Shown here in pieces: positions 16,523-26,857 of a stretch of DNA of 64,000 nucleotides (positions within the stretch are counted from its first letter, which is position 1; every line of letters begins with the position of its first letter). The stretch is from assembly GCA_023146255.1 (NCBI GenBank), contig JAGLCJ010000003.1:558001-622000 (forward strand). Reading direction: 5' to 3'. Under the pieces are notes generated by a model. That model was not told the origin of the DNA and did no database searches. It saw nothing but the letters and a program-made list of their open reading frames with translations. The position numbers were made by a program, and so were the translations under genes. This DNA comes from Alcanivoracaceae bacterium. GTDB taxonomy: Bacteria > Pseudomonadota > Gammaproteobacteria > Pseudomonadales > Alcanivoracaceae.

Positions 16523-17413
16523 GTGCCGCGTGAGACTTTCCGCCATATCGGCCTGATCGCCAAAACCGAGAGCGAGCAGGCCCTGTATTCCCTGCGCCAA
16601 CTGGTGCATTTCCTTAACGGCCGTGGTGCCCACGTTATCCTTGATCAGGAGCTGTCCGAATCGCTTCCCGAGCTTGGCCTGCAGGCAGGTAGCCGCAATC
16701 AGCTTGGCGAGTCCTGCGATCTGGTCATCGTCGTTGGAGGTGATGGCTGTCTGCTCGGCGCGGCCAGGGCGCTGGCCCGGCATGACGTGCCGGTGCTCGG
16801 CGTCAACCGCGGCCGGCTTGGTTTTCTTACCGACATTCTGCCCTCCGAGATTGAATCCCGTGTTGGTCAGGTGCTGGATGGTGACTATGCTATCGAGTCG
16901 AGATTTCTGATCGATATGGAAGTGCGGCGTGGCAAAACCGTACTCGGCGAAGGCGCTGCGCTCAACGATGTCGTGCTGCTGTCCGGTGACAACGTCCATA
17001 TGATCGAGTTCGATCTGCACATCGACGGGGTTTACGTTTACAGCCAGCGCTCTGATGGCCTGATTATTTCAACGCCAACAGGCTCAACTGCCTATGCGCT
17101 TTCCGGTGGCGGGCCGATCATGCATCCAAAGCTGGATGCGATGGTGCTGGTGCCGCTGAACCCGCATACCCTGACCAGCCGTCCCCTTGTGGTAGATGGC
17201 AATAGCGAGATCAAGATCCGTATTCGCAGTCATCGCGTCCGGCCGCTGGTCAGTTGTGATGGTCAGGAAGGAGTTCGCGCCCAGCTGGATGACGTGATCT
17301 CAATTCGCAAGAAGCCCCACAGACTGAAATTGCTGCATCCGCCGGGCCATGATTTTTACGAGGCCTGTCGTTCCAAGCTGGGCTGGAGCAGTCGCCCCGG
17401 AGAATCATCATGA
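16523..17413 (+). CDS. nadK: NAD kinase
   Basis: A 296-aa cytosolic enzyme that phosphorylates NAD to NADP. The diagnostic GGDG motif is present (VVGGDGCLLGAARAL, near residue 75), with NRGRLGFLTD after it and the NE/D-type nucleotide segment STPTGSTAYALSGGGP near residue 190. Length equals the family norm (about 295). The start is GTG at 16523, preceded by TGAGGTG, because the N-terminal sequence PRETFRHIGLIAKTES matches the family. The next gene overlaps its stop by 4 nt, so nadK, the DUF1315 gene and pepN probably form one operon. Confidence 0.95.
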   Translation: MPRETFRHIGLIAKTESEQALYSLRQLVHFLNGRGAHVILDQELSESLPELGLQAGSRNQLGESCDLVIVVGGDGCLLGAARALARHDVPVLGVNRGRLGFLTDILPSEIESRVGQVLDGDYAIESRFLIDMEVRRGKTVLGEGAALNDVVLLSGDNVHMIEFDLHIDGVYVYSQRSDGLIISTPTGSTAYALSGGGPIMHPKLDAMVLVPLNPHTLTSRPLVVDGNSEIKIRIRSHRVRPLVSCDGQEGVRAQLDDVISIRKKPHRLKLLHPPGHDFYEACRSKLGWSSRPGESS

Positions 17414-17679
17414 GTCAGGATTTTGCCCGTGTTGCCGCGCAGATGAGTCGCGATGTTTACGAGAGCTTGCGTCGCTCGGTTGAGCTGGGTCGCTGGCCCG
17501 ATGGCCGAACGCTGACGAAGGAGCAGCGGGAAACCAGCCTGCAGGCCGTGATTGCCTGGGAGGCATTGAATCTGCCGGAGCAGCAACGTAGCGGTCATAT
17601 CGACAAACCCGACTGTGCAACCGACAGTCACGACGAGCAGCCGGTGAACTGGCGCAGCGGGGGAAAGTCTGATGCGTGA
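17410..17679 (+). CDS. DUF1315 family (YeaC-like) protein
   Basis: An 89-aa acidic soluble protein. The segment YESLRRSVELGRWPDGRTLTKEQRE followed by LQAVIAWEA matches the DUF1315/YeaC family of gammaproteobacteria, whose function is not known. Its ATG overlaps the nadK stop (ATGA) and its end overlaps the pepN start by 8 nt, so expression is tied to both. The family is often found near pepN in gammaproteobacteria. No catalytic residues are apparent. Confidence 0.85.
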   Translation: MSQDFARVAAQMSRDVYESLRRSVELGRWPDGRTLTKEQRETSLQAVIAWEALNLPEQQRSGHIDKPDCATDSHDEQPVNWRSGGKSDA

Positions 17680-20278
17680 CAACCAGGCTCCGAAACCGGT
17701 GCGCCGTCTCGATTATCTGCCGCCGGCATTTCTCGTCGACAGGGTATGGCTCGATGTTGATATTCATGATGATCTGACTCGCGTTACCGCACGCCTGAGC
17801 ATGCGGCGTAATCCGGTGGCATCGCCAGCCCAGGTCTGTGAACTGGACGGTGAGGGTTTGCAGCTTGAATCCCTGTGTATTGACGGCGTAGCGGTGCCGT
17901 CCGATCAGTATCACTATGAGCGTGATCGGCTGGTGCTGAAAGCTGTGCCGGACCAGTTCGAGCTGGAGTCCGTGGTCACAATCGATCCGAAAACCAACAC
18001 TGCACTGGAAGGGCTTTACGTCTCCAAAGGGATGTACTGCACTCAGTGTGAGGCGGAAGGTTTTCGTCGCATCACCTTCTTTCCTGATCGCCCGGATGTG
18101 CTCAGCTGTTTTACCACCACTGTGCGTGCAGACAAGGGCCGCTACCCGCTGTTGCTGTCAAACGGCAATCCGGTGTCACACGGTGAGGAGGGCGGTCGGC
18201 ATTGGGTGACCTGGGAGGATCCGTTCGCCAAGCCCTGTTACTTGTTCGCCCTTGTTGCCGGTGATCTTGCCTGTCTTGAAGACAGCTTTGTGACCATTAG
18301 TGGTCGCAAGGTTGCGCTGCGCATATATGCCGAGCATCGTGATCTGAACAAACTTGATTTCGCCATGGATTCGTTAAAGCGCGCCATGCGCTGGGACGAG
18401 CAGGTATACGGCCGCGAATATGATCTGGATATCTACATGATCGTTGCGGTCAGCCATTTCAATATGGGCGCCATGGAAAACAAGGGCCTGAACATCTTCA
18501 ATACCTCCTGCGTGCTGGCGCATCCGGATACCACCACGGATCAGGGTTATCAGCGCGTCGAGGCAGTGGTGGCTCATGAGTATTTTCACAACTGGTCCGG
18601 TAATCGGGTGACCTGTCGGGACTGGTTCCAGCTCAGTCTCAAGGAAGGCTTTACCGTATTCCGCGATCAGGAGTTTTCCGCCGACATGCACTCGCATGCA
18701 GTCAAGCGGGTCGAAGACGTCGACATGCTGCGCACCATCCAGTTCGCTGAGGATGGCGGGCCAATGGCCCATCCGGTGCGACCGGATGAATATCAGAAGA
18801 TCGATAACTTCTACACCGTCACGATCTACGAAAAGGGCGCAGAAGTTGTGCGCATGCAGCACAACTTGCTTGGTGCCGCTCAGTTCCGTCGGGCAACTGA
18901 CCTGTACTTTTCCCGCTTTGATGGTCAGGCGGTCACATGTGACGACTTCGTCGATTGCATGGAAGAAGTCAGCGGACTGGATCTTTCCCGTTTCCGGCGC
19001 TGGTACAGTCAGGCCGGAACGCCGCAGGTGTCGGTTCGGGACTTCTGGACAGACGGGCTCTACCGTCTTGAGATTCAGCAGTATGTTCCGCCGACTCCGG
19101 GGCAGCCGGACAAGCTGCCATTGATGATCCCGCTGTCCATGTCTTTGCTGGCTCCAGACGGCAGCAAGTTGCCAGTCACGAAATCCGGCGACACCGACAC
19201 CGTGCTGATTCTCAATGAGGCGAGTCAGACCTTCGAGTTTTCTCTGTCGGTGCGGCCAGTGCCGGTTTTGCTGCGCGGGTTCTCGGCACCGGTGGAGCTG
19301 GACTACGCCTACACCGCTGAGCAGCTGGCGCTGATTCTTGCCCATGGTGATGACGGGTTCTGTCGCTGGGATGCTGCCCAACGGCTTGGTTTTGCAGCAA
19401 TTTCCCGGGTAATGGCGGGTGCAGACCCGGCCGTGGAGGCGGCTGCACTGAGTGTGCCGATGCAGCAGGTGCTGGCGCGCGCGGGTGAGGACCCGGCAGG
19501 TGCCGCGCTTCTGCTGGCATTGCCGTCAGAGCGGGCGGTGGCGGAGCGCTGTCAGCCGCTCGACCCCGGTGCGGTGTGTCAGGCCCGCAGTGCGCTTGAG
19601 TCTGCGCTGGGCGGTTGTCTGGTTGATGGCCTTTGGGCTCTGTTGCCTGATCTTCAGGTGGCCGGGCCCTATCGTGCTGCTGGTGAAGATGTGGGCCGGA
19701 GAACGCTGGCTCAGCGTTGTCTGGCGCTACTGGCTGCTGCCGGAGCAGAGGGAATCGATGACGAGTTGGCCGGTCGTTTTGACAGGGCTGGCAATATGAC
19801 CGAGCGGCTCGGTGCGCTGCGGCTGCTGGTGTCACACGATCTTCACGGCGCCGGGGAGATGTTGACACGATTCGCTGAACGCTATGCCGAAGAAGCGCTG
19901 GTGATGGACCAGTGGTTTGCGGTGCAGGCGATGGTTCCGGGTGGGCAGACAGCGGCTCGTGTGGCGGAATTGCTGAACCACTCGGCTTTCGAGATGACCT
20001 CGCCAAACCGGGTCAGGGCGTTGCTCGGCAGCTTTGCTAATGGCAATCCGTCAGCCTTTCACGTTCCGGATGGCAGCGGTTACAGGTTGTATACCAAGGC
20101 GCTGGCCGAACTTGACCGGGTAAACCCTCAGGTTGCCGCCAGAATGGCCAACGCCCTCGCTGTGTTGCCGAGGCTGGTTCCCGCGCTACAAGCGGTTATG
20201 CGGGCGGCAACGGAGGAATTACGAGGCAGTGAATGCTCTGCCAATCTGACGGAAGTGCTGGACCGTGTGCTTGGCTGA
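17672..20278 (+). CDS. pepN: Aminopeptidase N
   Basis: An 868-aa M1-family zinc metallopeptidase that removes N-terminal residues from peptides in the cytosol. It carries the substrate-binding GAMENKG motif near residue 265, the zinc site HEYFHNW (His302, Glu303, His306) and the third ligand Glu325 in LKEG. Length and order match E. coli PepN (870 aa): beta domain, catalytic domain, small beta domain, C-terminal helical bowl. The start ATG lies inside the end of the DUF1315 gene. About 200 bp of non-coding DNA follow before the envelope cluster. Confidence 0.97.
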   Translation: MRDNQAPKPVRRLDYLPPAFLVDRVWLDVDIHDDLTRVTARLSMRRNPVASPAQVCELDGEGLQLESLCIDGVAVPSDQYHYERDRLVLKAVPDQFELESVVTIDPKTNTALEGLYVSKGMYCTQCEAEGFRRITFFPDRPDVLSCFTTTVRADKGRYPLLLSNGNPVSHGEEGGRHWVTWEDPFAKPCYLFALVAGDLACLEDSFVTISGRKVALRIYAEHRDLNKLDFAMDSLKRAMRWDEQVYGREYDLDIYMIVAVSHFNMGAMENKGLNIFNTSCVLAHPDTTTDQGYQRVEAVVAHEYFHNWSGNRVTCRDWFQLSLKEGFTVFRDQEFSADMHSHAVKRVEDVDMLRTIQFAEDGGPMAHPVRPDEYQKIDNFYTVTIYEKGAEVVRMQHNLLGAAQFRRATDLYFSRFDGQAVTCDDFVDCMEEVSGLDLSRFRRWYSQAGTPQVSVRDFWTDGLYRLEIQQYVPPTPGQPDKLPLMIPLSMSLLAPDGSKLPVTKSGDTDTVLILNEASQTFEFSLSVRPVPVLLRGFSAPVELDYAYTAEQLALILAHGDDGFCRWDAAQRLGFAAISRVMAGADPAVEAAALSVPMQQVLARAGEDPAGAALLLALPSERAVAERCQPLDPGAVCQARSALESALGGCLVDGLWALLPDLQVAGPYRAAGEDVGRRTLAQRCLALLAAAGAEGIDDELAGRFDRAGNMTERLGALRLLVSHDLHGAGEMLTRFAERYAEEALVMDQWFAVQAMVPGGQTAARVAELLNHSAFEMTSPNRVRALLGSFANGNPSAFHVPDGSGYRLYTKALAELDRVNPQVAARMANALAVLPRLVPALQAVMRAATEELRGSECSANLTEVLDRVLG

Positions 20279-20482
20279 CATTCGCCAATGTTTTTGTGAA
20301 CAGCTTTGCACGAGACCCTGAAGTCACCGATTCCGGTGGATTGGCAGGATGTTTTGTATTTCAATAGGATAAAGGTGCTGGCGGAGATCGGCACAATAAA
20401 ATTCGGCGGTGCCTCATATGGGCACTGGCGATTACAAGAAAAACAGATAATTCGAATAATCGGGCGAATCACGGAGTTGCAC

Positions 20483-22474
20483 ATGAATAACAAGCTCATC
20501 AGGAAAACCCGGCTGGCTGCTGCGGTGGCTGGAGCGGTGCTCGCCGGCAACCTGTCGGCGGCGGAATTCAATTTCAACGACGGTGCCATTACGGGCCGCT
20601 TCGACACACTCCTCAGTGCTGGTGCTCTGTTTCGAACAGAAGGTCAGGACGCCAAGCTTGCTGCGAACGAAGATCCGCTGGTGATGGCCGCCAAGGGTTA
20701 TTCAACGCAGCTAAACAAAAACGACGCCAACAACAACTTCGATACCGGTCTGACGTCGATGGTCTACAAGATCAGTCCGACGCTGGTAATGGAGTTCGAG
20801 GGCGGCTGGGGTCTGAACCTCAGCGGCACCGCGTTTTACGATTCAGTAATCATGGGTGGCGGTCACGATGGCGGTGACTTGTTGTTCGGTGACGGTACCT
20901 GCCCAGGTGGTGGTAATCCCGGTTCGCCGTGTCCTGATAACGGCATCAACCGTTATGCTAGCTACTCGGATTTCGCCAACAATGGCACCGGTGATCGCTT
21001 CTCCGACGCGGCAAAAGATCAGGCTGGTCGTCGCGCCCGTTTGCTTGATGCGTACGTGTTCGCCGATTTCGATTTCCTTGATCGACCGATGAACGTGCGG
21101 CTTGGCCAGCAGGTCATCAGTTGGGGTGAGGCGCTGTTCATTCAGGGTGGTGTTAACACCGCCAACTACGTTGACCTGAATGCTCTGCGTCTGCCTGGTT
21201 CGGAAATCAAGGAAGCGTTGCTGCCGCTCTCCAGTCTTTATTTCAACTGGGGTGTGACCGACAATCTTTCGGTGGAATCTTTCTACCAGTTTGACTGGGA
21301 AAACTCGGAAGATGCGCCGGCTGGTACCTACTGGTCCACGCATGACGCATTTCCGGGCCGTGGTGCAAACAATGTCATCGTAGATGGTCGTCTGGTTGCC
21401 GCCAGTGCCGGCGTGCCGGCTCTGGCTGATGCCTTCGCCAGCTATACGCTGTCTACCTACGGCCAGTCCGGCGTTGACTATGAGTATGAGCAGACTCAGG
21501 TAACTGTTAATCGTCTTGCCGATGAGCAAGCGAAAGACGATGGCCAGTTCGGCTTGGCGTTCCGTTACTTCTCCGATCTTTTCGGCGGCACCGAGTTTGG
21601 TCTGTTCTATACCCGCACCCACGCCCGACTGCCGGTTGTTGGTGCTCGGCTGGATCTGGTTGGTGCCGGCACTATCCCTGAGAAGATCGATAACGCCAAC
21701 TACTTCATGGCCTACAACGAAGATGTCGACATGCTGGGCGTGACCTTCAGCAGCAATGTTGGCGAGGTCTCTCTGTCGGGTGAACTGGCATATCGTCCGG
21801 AGCAGAAGATCATCAACGAAGTTGGCGACAACCTGCTGCAGAGCCTGTCCGGCCTTGCCGCGAATCCGGCGCCGGAAGTGGGGGACATTACTCCTCATTG
21901 CGTGCGCGACAAGATGGACGGCGCCTGTCTCGCCTCGAATACCCTGGTTGTTCAGGGGCAGGAGTACTACTTCTACGAGGAAGTGGAGAGCCTGACCGGC
22001 TCTCTGGTGGCGCTTTACTTCTTTGGACCGATGCTGGGTGCAGACAACGTGACTGGTGTTCTGGAGCTGGGTATCGATCACATTGTCAGTGGCCTGGACA
22101 GCAGCCTGAACTACAACTCCACTGCGGCGATTCTGAGTGGCGAAGCGCTGATCCGGAACCCGGATGATCCGAATGCTTTCTTCCTCACTGAGTCGGCCTG
22201 GGGTTACCGTGCGGTTCTGCAGGCAGACTACTCCAACGTCTTTGCCGGTGTAGGCATCAAGCCGAGTGTTCGTTTGCAGCATGACGTCGATGGTAATTCA
22301 CCGATCGGCGGCAACTTCATGGAAGACCGGAAGGCTGCGACGCTGGGTGTGGACTTTATCTACCTCAACAACCTTGAAGTCGGTGTTCAGGCAACCAGCT
22401 TCTGGGGTACCAGCTACAGCAACAAGCTCAGCGACCGTAACAACGCCTCGCTGGCGTTGAAGTACGCGTTCTGA
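20483..22474 (+). CDS. DUF1302 family outer-membrane beta-barrel protein
   Basis: A 663-aa exported protein. The ATG at 20483 opens a clear signal peptide (KTRLAAAVAGAVLAGNLSAAEF) and is preferred over a frame 59 codons longer that starts in unlikely sequence. The mature part begins FNFNDGAITGRFDTLLSAG, the typical DUF1302 opening, has alternating amphipathic strands throughout, and ends in ALKYAF with the terminal Phe expected of outer-membrane barrels. Cysteine pairs in extracellular-like loops (CPGGGNPGSPCPDN, and HCVRDKMDGAC near residue 475) may form disulfides. DUF1302 proteins recur with DUF1329, YCF48-like and MMPL/RND proteins, as here. The substrate is unknown; lipids or hydrophobic compounds are the usual suspicion. 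Confidence 0.87.
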   Translation: MNNKLIRKTRLAAAVAGAVLAGNLSAAEFNFNDGAITGRFDTLLSAGALFRTEGQDAKLAANEDPLVMAAKGYSTQLNKNDANNNFDTGLTSMVYKISPTLVMEFEGGWGLNLSGTAFYDSVIMGGGHDGGDLLFGDGTCPGGGNPGSPCPDNGINRYASYSDFANNGTGDRFSDAAKDQAGRRARLLDAYVFADFDFLDRPMNVRLGQQVISWGEALFIQGGVNTANYVDLNALRLPGSEIKEALLPLSSLYFNWGVTDNLSVESFYQFDWENSEDAPAGTYWSTHDAFPGRGANNVIVDGRLVAASAGVPALADAFASYTLSTYGQSGVDYEYEQTQVTVNRLADEQAKDDGQFGLAFRYFSDLFGGTEFGLFYTRTHARLPVVGARLDLVGAGTIPEKIDNANYFMAYNEDVDMLGVTFSSNVGEVSLSGELAYRPEQKIINEVGDNLLQSLSGLAANPAPEVGDITPHCVRDKMDGACLASNTLVVQGQEYYFYEEVESLTGSLVALYFFGPMLGADNVTGVLELGIDHIVSGLDSSLNYNSTAAILSGEALIRNPDDPNAFFLTESAWGYRAVLQADYSNVFAGVGIKPSVRLQHDVDGNSPIGGNFMEDRKAATLGVDFIYLNNLEVGVQATSFWGTSYSNKLSDRNNASLALKYAF

Positions 22475-22542
22475 GTCTGACACTTATAACAATGATCGGG
22501 CGTGCTACGGTGCGCCCGGCGGGAAAGCAACGGAGAGAAACC

Positions 22543-23952
22543 ATGCTGAAGAGAATCAGTGTAGTCGGTACAGCAGCCGCCCTCGCGCTAGCGATGTCTG
22601 CTGTTGTTCAGGCCAAAGTTCCGGCCACCGAAGCGGCCAAACTTGGCACTAGCGCCATCACGCCAATGGGCGCACAGGTGCCGGGTAACGGAAAGGATGT
22701 GTCCACAGGATTGGGTATCCCGGCCTGGAGCGGCGGCATCACCCGGAACGAAATTCCGAAGTCTTACACTCAGGCCGGCCAGCACCATCCGGATCCGTTC
22801 GAGGCGGATAAGGTGTTGTTCACCATCACCAACCAGAATCAGGGCCAGTACGCAGACAAACTGCCGGCCGGGGTTCAGGCCATGCTGCGCACCTATCCGG
22901 ACACCTTCAAGTTGAATGTGTATCAGAGCCGCCGCACCACGTCGGCGCCGGATTGGGTGAACAAAAACACCAAGGACAACGCAGCGCGTACCGTGCTGAC
23001 TGATACCGGGGTGGAAAACTCCTTCGGCGGCGTCCCGTTCCCGATGCTGCATGGCAGCAATGAAGAGAAAGCCAAGCAGGCGATCTGGAACCATGTGCTG
23101 CGCTGGCGCGGCGTCTACGTCGTTCGCCGCGCTTCGGAAGTGGCGGTGCAGCGAAATGGTGCCTACTCTCTGGTGACTTCGCAGCAGGAAGTGTATTTCA
23201 AGATGCACGATCCGAAGCTGAAGCCGTCTGATGTCAGCAATATCATTTTCTACTACCTGTCATTCGTGAAGGCTCCGGCCCGTCTCGCCGGTGGTGCGGT
23301 ACTGGTGCACGAGTCCATCGACCAGAAAATCCAGCCGCGTCAGGCATGGGGTTATAACGCCGGTCAGCGTCGTGTACGTCTGGCGCCGAATCTGGCCTAT
23401 GACACCCCGATCGCTGCCGCTGACGGTCTGCGTACCGCTGATGACACCGACATGTATAACGGTGCTCCGGATCGCTACAACTGGAAGCTGGTACACGAGA
23501 AGCCGGTAGAGATGTTTATCCCCTACAACAACTACAAGATGGACTCGCCAAAGCTCAAGTATGATCAGATGCTCAAGGCTGGCCACATTGATTCCGACAT
23601 TCAGCGTTGGGAACTGCACCGGGTATGGGTAGTGGAAGCCACCTTGAAAGAGGGTGAGCGTCACATATATGAGCGTCGTACGTTCTACATCGATGAGGAT
23701 TCCTGGCAGATCGCCGTGGTTGATCAGTACGACCGTCGTGGCGATCTCTGGCGTGTCAGCATTGCCTACATCAAGAACTACTATGAAGTGCCGACTCAGT
23801 GGACCGCACTGGATGCATTCCACGATCTGCGAGCCCGTCGTTACCACGTTCAGTACCTGGACAACGAAGAGCCGTCAATCCTGGATTTCAGCCAGCCGGT
23901 ACCGGACGAGCGTTACTTCCACCCGGCAGCGCTGCGTCGACGCGGCACCTGA
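22543..23952 (+). CDS. DUF1329 family periplasmic protein
   Basis: A 469-aa protein with a signal peptide (MLKRISVVGTAAALALAMSAVVQAK). The ATG at 22543 has CGGAGAG at good spacing; 17 earlier in-frame codons are discarded. The mature part has DUF1329 landmarks: LGTSAITPMGAQVPGN near the N-terminus, KIQPRQAWGYNAGQRRVRLAPN in the middle and a C-terminal half dense in Trp and Tyr (WELHRVWVVEATLKEG, RRTFYIDEDSW). The fold is related to LolA/LolB-type lipoprotein carriers by repute, suggesting transport of a hydrophobic ligand across the periplasm. It lies 68 bp after the DUF1302 gene and is probably its partner. Confidence 0.87.
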   Translation: MLKRISVVGTAAALALAMSAVVQAKVPATEAAKLGTSAITPMGAQVPGNGKDVSTGLGIPAWSGGITRNEIPKSYTQAGQHHPDPFEADKVLFTITNQNQGQYADKLPAGVQAMLRTYPDTFKLNVYQSRRTTSAPDWVNKNTKDNAARTVLTDTGVENSFGGVPFPMLHGSNEEKAKQAIWNHVLRWRGVYVVRRASEVAVQRNGAYSLVTSQQEVYFKMHDPKLKPSDVSNIIFYYLSFVKAPARLAGGAVLVHESIDQKIQPRQAWGYNAGQRRVRLAPNLAYDTPIAAADGLRTADDTDMYNGAPDRYNWKLVHEKPVEMFIPYNNYKMDSPKLKYDQMLKAGHIDSDIQRWELHRVWVVEATLKEGERHIYERRTFYIDEDSWQIAVVDQYDRRGDLWRVSIAYIKNYYEVPTQWTALDAFHDLRARRYHVQYLDNEEPSILDFSQPVPDERYFHPAALRRRGT

Positions 23953-24036
23953 TCAGGGAACAGATATAACGGGCAGGGGCAGCGACCCCTGTCCGGACAA
24001 CAAAAATAATTCAGTATGAACATCGGGAGAGATGCG

Positions 24037-26811
24037 ATGCGTACGATAAACAAGATGATTGGCCTGACCGCTTTGGCGGTGGCTATACAGGGCTGTGGTG
24101 GCGATAACGGCCCGACCCTGCAGCCGGCGCCAGCGCCTGCTGATTCCACGGCATTGTTCGACCCGGCTGCGGGCGCAGCTGGTTTGCCGTTCCCCAATGA
24201 CTTGTTGTTTGCCAGCACGGCTGACGGCTCTGTCAATATTCCAGGCAAAGAGTCCAGTTTCGACCCTCTGGATGCAGCGGGCACACTGCTCACTGCAACT
24301 GCTGTGCCGGCTGCGCCGTTCCTGGCGGATCCGCAAACTGCGCTCAACAACATGGATGGCTTCTCGACCACGGCCCCGATGGTTGTGCGTTTCTCATCCA
24401 GTATTGCCGGTCCGACCACCCGCACAGACATTCAGGCTGGTGTTCGGGTTTTCCGCACCACTACCTTTGATCCGGGTGCACAGGGCGCGGTGGCCGTGGA
24501 TGCAGAGCTGATCTGGGGAGTGGACTTCGTTGCTGGCGTTAGCGGTGGCACCAGTTTGTTGATCCAGCCTCTCAAACCGCTTGCCTCAAGCAAGACTTAC
24601 ATCGTTGTGATTGAAGATGATCTGCTGAGTCTGAGTGGAGCTGGTGTCGCTTCAGATGACACCTACACCCTGCTCAATGGCGCATATCAGCTTACCGCTG
24701 CAGTAGGCGGTACCGGTGGCGTGTCCGACTTCGTTCTTGAGGACGATGGTGATCCGTGTAACTTCAGTGACCCGGCATCGGTTGCGGTGTGTACTGACGT
24801 GAATACCGAGGACTACCAGTTTGTGGCGGACAACGTGCCACCGGCTGCTGCCGGTGCTACGGCAATTGCCCAGACGCTCGGGCAGCTGGAGGCCGGTATG
24901 GCTTTCACCAGCATCTACCAGCTTGAGCAACTTCGTCGTATCACCGCCAAGCATCTGGCAGCGGTGGAAGCTGCGGCTGACCCGGTTGATCCGACCAAGG
25001 TTGCCCTGAGCTACAGCATCTCCACCGAGAATATTGGTGGCGCGCTGGCTGCTGCGAAGGCGCAGGTTGCAGGTGCGGCTACGGCTCCGAGCATCACGGT
25101 GCTGAATCCGATTTCTGCCTGGGACACCACCATTGACATCGAAGTCACGTCGCCGGGACCGGATGGCGATCTGGCGACACCGGATTATCTGGCGCATATC
25201 TATTTGGGTACGCTGGATGACGTTATCCAGTTTGTAGACCCGGCAAACCAGAACACCAGTGTCTGGAAAGCGGACCGTGCGGACTGGATTGCTGCTGGTG
25301 CCTGCACTACGCTGCCTGCCAATACTGATCTTGGCATGGGTCCAGTGGGTACTGAGAACCTGGTGGCCTGTAACCAGTTCACTCCCAGCCCGGTAGAAAC
25401 CGCGCATAGCGTGCCGGTTATTATCAGTGCGCCTCGTGCGGAGTCTCTTACCGGTGGTGGCGGTGGTCTGCCGGATTGCTCCGGCGGCAACTTGCCGGTA
25501 GTCATTTACCAGCACGGTATCACCTCTAACCGCGGTACTCTGCTGGCCATAGCTGACACGCTGGCGTCGCAATGTATCGTTGGCGTGGCGATTGATTTGC
25601 CCAAGCACGGTATTGTGCCGACTGGTGATACCTTCAGCGCGCTGGGCCAGTTGCAAGCTGCACTGAGTGGCGGCGCATTCGAGCGCCTGGTCAAAACCAC
25701 TGACCCGATGACCAACTGTCAGGCCATGCAGGGTGTTGATGTTGGCAACGCAACGGATTTTTACTGCCCGAGCGGCGACAACTTTATCAACCTGTCCAAT
25801 CTGGCGAATGCACGCGATGCACTGCGTCAGGGCTCGGTTGATCTGCAGTCTCTCTACCGTGCGATTGTCGATAGCTCGGCCACCGATCTTGTTGCCGGCA
25901 CCATTGGCACAACGGTTGATCCGGCCCGCATCAGCTTTGTCGGCGTTTCCCTCGGTGGCATTGTTGGTACCTCGTTTGTTGGCCAGGAAGCTGGCTTGAC
26001 GGCGGCGGTACTGAATGTCAGCGGTGGTGGCATCGCCAAGATTCTCGATGGTTCGCCGTCGTTTGAACCGAGCATCACTGCCGGTCTGTACAATGCGGCC
26101 GGGCTGATCAAGCCGAGTGGCGATTACGAGGGCTTCATGATCATTGCCCAGACCATGGTCGACAACGCTGACCCGATCAACTTTGCTACCACCATCGTTG
26201 GAAACGGTACGCCGGTAATGATGCAGGAAGTGATTGGCGATCCGTCCGACAGCTTCTCCTGCATCCTGAATGGCGATGGCTGCCCGGATCAGGTGGTGCC
26301 AAACAACACTTTCGGTTCCAGCTTCGGTCCGGCTTGGGGTTTGGTAGCGCAGACTGGCCAGACCAGCTTCACCGCCAACCAGAACTTCATCACCACTCCG
26401 GTGGCGCTGTCCGGTTCTGATCCGCTGGCTCAGGGTACCGGCTTTGTAGTTATCGGTGGTGCTGTTCAGGCTGGGTTGCTCCCGGCTGCCAACGCTCTGG
26501 CTCTCGGCCCGCTGGGTGGAGACACCGTTGCTGGTGCACCGGTGACCTTCAAGGGCCTGACCCTGCCGACCGTAACCTCCTGCGGTGCGACCGGTGGCGG
26601 TGTGGTTCGCTACACCACCGGCTCCCATGGCTCGCTGCTGACTCCGGCAGGTGCTGAGGGTGCAACCCAGTACCTTGCAGTGACCCAGACCATGCAAAGT
26701 CAGGTTGCCGGCTTTGTTCTGAGCGACGGTGCGGTGATTCCGGCAGACGCCAATGGCGTCGTGTTTGACCCGGCTGTAGCCAATGCTTCGCAGGCTGCAT
26801 GCGCACCGTAA
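24037..26811 (+). CDS. VolA-like extracellular lipase/lysophospholipase lipoprotein
   Basis: A 924-aa lipoprotein and serine hydrolase. The start at 24037 has GGGAGA 6 nt upstream and opens a lipoprotein signal (LTALAVAIQGC, lipidated Cys20). The next 250 residues (ADSTALFDPAAGAAGLPFPNDLLF onward) match the bacterial lipase N-terminal domain seen in Vibrio VolA. The alpha/beta-hydrolase part holds YQHG near residue 493, the nucleophile elbow GVSLGG with Ser638, and a likely catalytic His864 in TTGSHGS. VolA is a surface-exposed lysophospholipase; a similar surface or periplasmic action on lipids is inferred. It lies between the DUF1329 and YCF48-like genes, so it probably generates or modifies the substrate moved by the cluster. 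A strong hairpin follows. Confidence 0.85.
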   Translation: MRTINKMIGLTALAVAIQGCGGDNGPTLQPAPAPADSTALFDPAAGAAGLPFPNDLLFASTADGSVNIPGKESSFDPLDAAGTLLTATAVPAAPFLADPQTALNNMDGFSTTAPMVVRFSSSIAGPTTRTDIQAGVRVFRTTTFDPGAQGAVAVDAELIWGVDFVAGVSGGTSLLIQPLKPLASSKTYIVVIEDDLLSLSGAGVASDDTYTLLNGAYQLTAAVGGTGGVSDFVLEDDGDPCNFSDPASVAVCTDVNTEDYQFVADNVPPAAAGATAIAQTLGQLEAGMAFTSIYQLEQLRRITAKHLAAVEAAADPVDPTKVALSYSISTENIGGALAAAKAQVAGAATAPSITVLNPISAWDTTIDIEVTSPGPDGDLATPDYLAHIYLGTLDDVIQFVDPANQNTSVWKADRADWIAAGACTTLPANTDLGMGPVGTENLVACNQFTPSPVETAHSVPVIISAPRAESLTGGGGGLPDCSGGNLPVVIYQHGITSNRGTLLAIADTLASQCIVGVAIDLPKHGIVPTGDTFSALGQLQAALSGGAFERLVKTTDPMTNCQAMQGVDVGNATDFYCPSGDNFINLSNLANARDALRQGSVDLQSLYRAIVDSSATDLVAGTIGTTVDPARISFVGVSLGGIVGTSFVGQEAGLTAAVLNVSGGGIAKILDGSPSFEPSITAGLYNAAGLIKPSGDYEGFMIIAQTMVDNADPINFATTIVGNGTPVMMQEVIGDPSDSFSCILNGDGCPDQVVPNNTFGSSFGPAWGLVAQTGQTSFTANQNFITTPVALSGSDPLAQGTGFVVIGGAVQAGLLPAANALALGPLGGDTVAGAPVTFKGLTLPTVTSCGATGGGVVRYTTGSHGSLLTPAGAEGATQYLAVTQTMQSQVAGFVLSDGAVIPADANGVVFDPAVANASQAACAP

Positions 26812-26832
26812 TGGATGTGATGTAGAAAAAGG

Positions 26833-26857
26833 CAGGGGCCGGCTGAGCCGGCCCCTG
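26833..26857 (+). terminator. Hairpin after the lipase gene
   Basis: CAGGGGCCGGC, loop TGA, GCCGGCCCCTG, then TCGTTT. It is a very stable stem with a weak U-tract and may end or attenuate transcription into the YCF48-RND pair. Confidence 0.65.
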